Below, piece by piece: positions 63,048 to 64,000 of a stretch of 64,000 nucleotides of DNA. The notes beneath the pieces were generated by a model. It was not told the origin of the DNA, ran no database searches, and was given only the letters and a program-made list of their open reading frames with translations. This DNA comes from Pedobacter polaris (GTDB lineage Bacteria > Bacteroidota > Bacteroidia > Sphingobacteriales > Sphingobacteriaceae), in NCBI RefSeq assembly GCF_005116505.1, contig NZ_SWBR01000001.1, positions 1-64,000 of the forward strand, read 5' to 3'. Within the stretch, counting starts at the first letter, position 1; each line of letters opens with the position of its first letter. Made by a program: the position numbers and the translations under genes.

Positions 63048-63929
63048 ATGATTGAACTTCCTGTAGTAGCTGCTGTTACAGACAAGCCCCGCAAACCAGA
63101 CTGGTTAAGAGTTAAATTACCCGTTGGTAAAGAGTACGCTCAAGTGAGAAGTCTGGTAGACACCCATAAATTACATACCATTTGCGAAAGTGGAAATTGT
63201 CCTAATATGGGCGAATGTTGGGGTGCAGGCACAGCGACTTTCATGATTTTAGGAAACATTTGTACACGTTCATGCTCTTTTTGTGCGGTTGCAACAGGAA
63301 GGCCATTAGCAGTTGATACTGATGAACCAAATAGAATTGCCAATTCAGTAAAATTAATGAACGTTAAACACTGCGTAATTACTTCGGTAGATCGTGATGA
63401 TTTAAAAGATGGCGGTTCTATTATTTGGGCAGAAACATTACAGGCAATTAGACGCGAAAGTCCACAAACAACTTTAGAAACTTTAATTCCAGATTTTAAA
63501 GGCCAATGGGATAATTTATACCGCGTTTTAGAAGAACGACCAGAGGTGATGAGCCATAATGTGGAAACAGTAAGACGTTTAACCAAACAAGTTCGTATCC
63601 AAGCTAAATATGATAGAAGCTTAGAAGCATTAAAAAGGATTTCTGAATTTGGTTTAAGAACTAAAACTGGCATTATGCTAGGTCTAGGTGAAACTGAAGA
63701 AGATGTTTTAGAAGCAATGGATGACTTAGTGGCTAATGGAGTTCATATCTTAACTTTAGGACAATATTTACAACCCACAAAAAACCATCACCCTGTAATA
63801 GATTGGATACATCCAGACCAATTTGCGAAGTATAAAGAAATAGGTTTGGCAAAAGGTTTAAGATATGTAGAGAGTGGCCCTTTGGTACGTTCTTCGTATC
63901 ACGCTGAAAAACATTTATTTGATTTTTAA
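63048..63929 (+). CDS. lipA: Lipoyl synthase
   Basis: The 293-residue radical-SAM enzyme has both iron-sulfur motifs: the auxiliary cluster [13 protein letters not shown] and the radical-SAM cluster [10 protein letters not shown], with the C-terminal Ser ligand in [15 protein letters not shown]. It inserts two sulfur atoms into octanoyl groups on lipoyl proteins, including the H-protein partner of gcvP and the 2-oxoacid dehydrogenases. The start is the only ATG ahead of the first motif. Confidence 0.97.
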   Translation: MIELPVVAAVTDKPRKPDWLRVKLPVGKEYAQVRSLVDTHKLHTICESGNCPNMGECWGAGTATFMILGNICTRSCSFCAVATGRPLAVDTDEPNRIANSVKLMNVKHCVITSVDRDDLKDGGSIIWAETLQAIRRESPQTTLETLIPDFKGQWDNLYRVLEERPEVMSHNVETVRRLTKQVRIQAKYDRSLEALKRISEFGLRTKTGIMLGLGETEEDVLEAMDDLVANGVHILTLGQYLQPTKNHHPVIDWIHPDQFAKYKEIGLAKGLRYVESGPLVRSSYHAEKHLFDF

Positions 63930-64000
63930 ACTACGCTTATCCTAAAACAAAAGTTTCATTATACTTGTTTTAGTATGTATATTAGCAACCTTGGCACCAA

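Overview
The window looks like the chromosome of a member of the Bacteroidota, most likely Sphingobacteriaceae (Pedobacter-like). The evidence is a low-GC background, promoters of the Bacteroidota type (TTG, about 19 bases, TAnnTTTG), signal peptides ending in AQ, lipoproteins, LytTR regulators, DUF6443/DUF5977 RHS proteins, a GH3-family protein and a YtxJ-type thiol protein. I found no rRNA, tRNA, CRISPR array, transposase or integrase.

Bases 1-11876 (all minus strand) form an RHS polymorphic-toxin island, GC-rich in the RHS cores and AT-rich in the immunity genes. Read in the direction of transcription it holds a secreted 1272-residue DUF5977 protein, a secreted 1064-residue DUF6443/RHS toxin with its immunity gene, decayed orphan toxin/immunity cassettes, a 5'-truncated second RHS toxin with its immunity gene, and an RHS core remnant at the window edge. 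A roughly 150 bp REPIN/MITE-like element lies at each of the three junctions between an immunity gene and a truncated downstream remnant.

Bases 12.4-15.1 kb hold a secreted tail-fibre-like protein and a long stretch dense in dispersed palindromic repeats. Bases 15170-21217 (minus) are one tight operon: a LytTR regulator with a degenerate receiver, a fibronectin-III-like lipoprotein, a PilP/GspC-like protein, a MORN-type secreted protein, a GspK-like protein, two pseudopilins and a GspF platform protein. No ATPase, secretin or prepilin peptidase is present here. The DUF5977/RHS operon, the tail-fibre-like gene and the pseudopilin operon share a conserved upstream module with two GTTC[A/G]TCA half-sites exactly 21 bp apart, the geometry expected of LytTR binding. 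My main hypothesis is that one LytTR regulon joins a pseudopilin apparatus to RHS and fibre-like surface proteins.

From 21.9 kb onward the window is mostly core genome: ahcY, pdxJ, gcvP, recJ, lptB, a GH3 protein, a polyprenyl synthase with a TerC protein, a LytS/LytTR two-component pair next to a TlpA-like thioredoxin, a persulfide dioxygenase/rhodanese, asparaginase, tatD, two FKBP isomerases, a DHH phosphoesterase, ndk, dciA/recF, a TPR protein, ribH, ytxJ, mqo and lipA. Smaller items include two small membrane/lipoprotein genes, a GxxExxY pseudogene flanked by 30 bp inverted repeats, and three cofactor genes (pdxJ, ribH, lipA) whose -7 box ends exactly four bases before the ATG, which suggests leaderless mRNAs.
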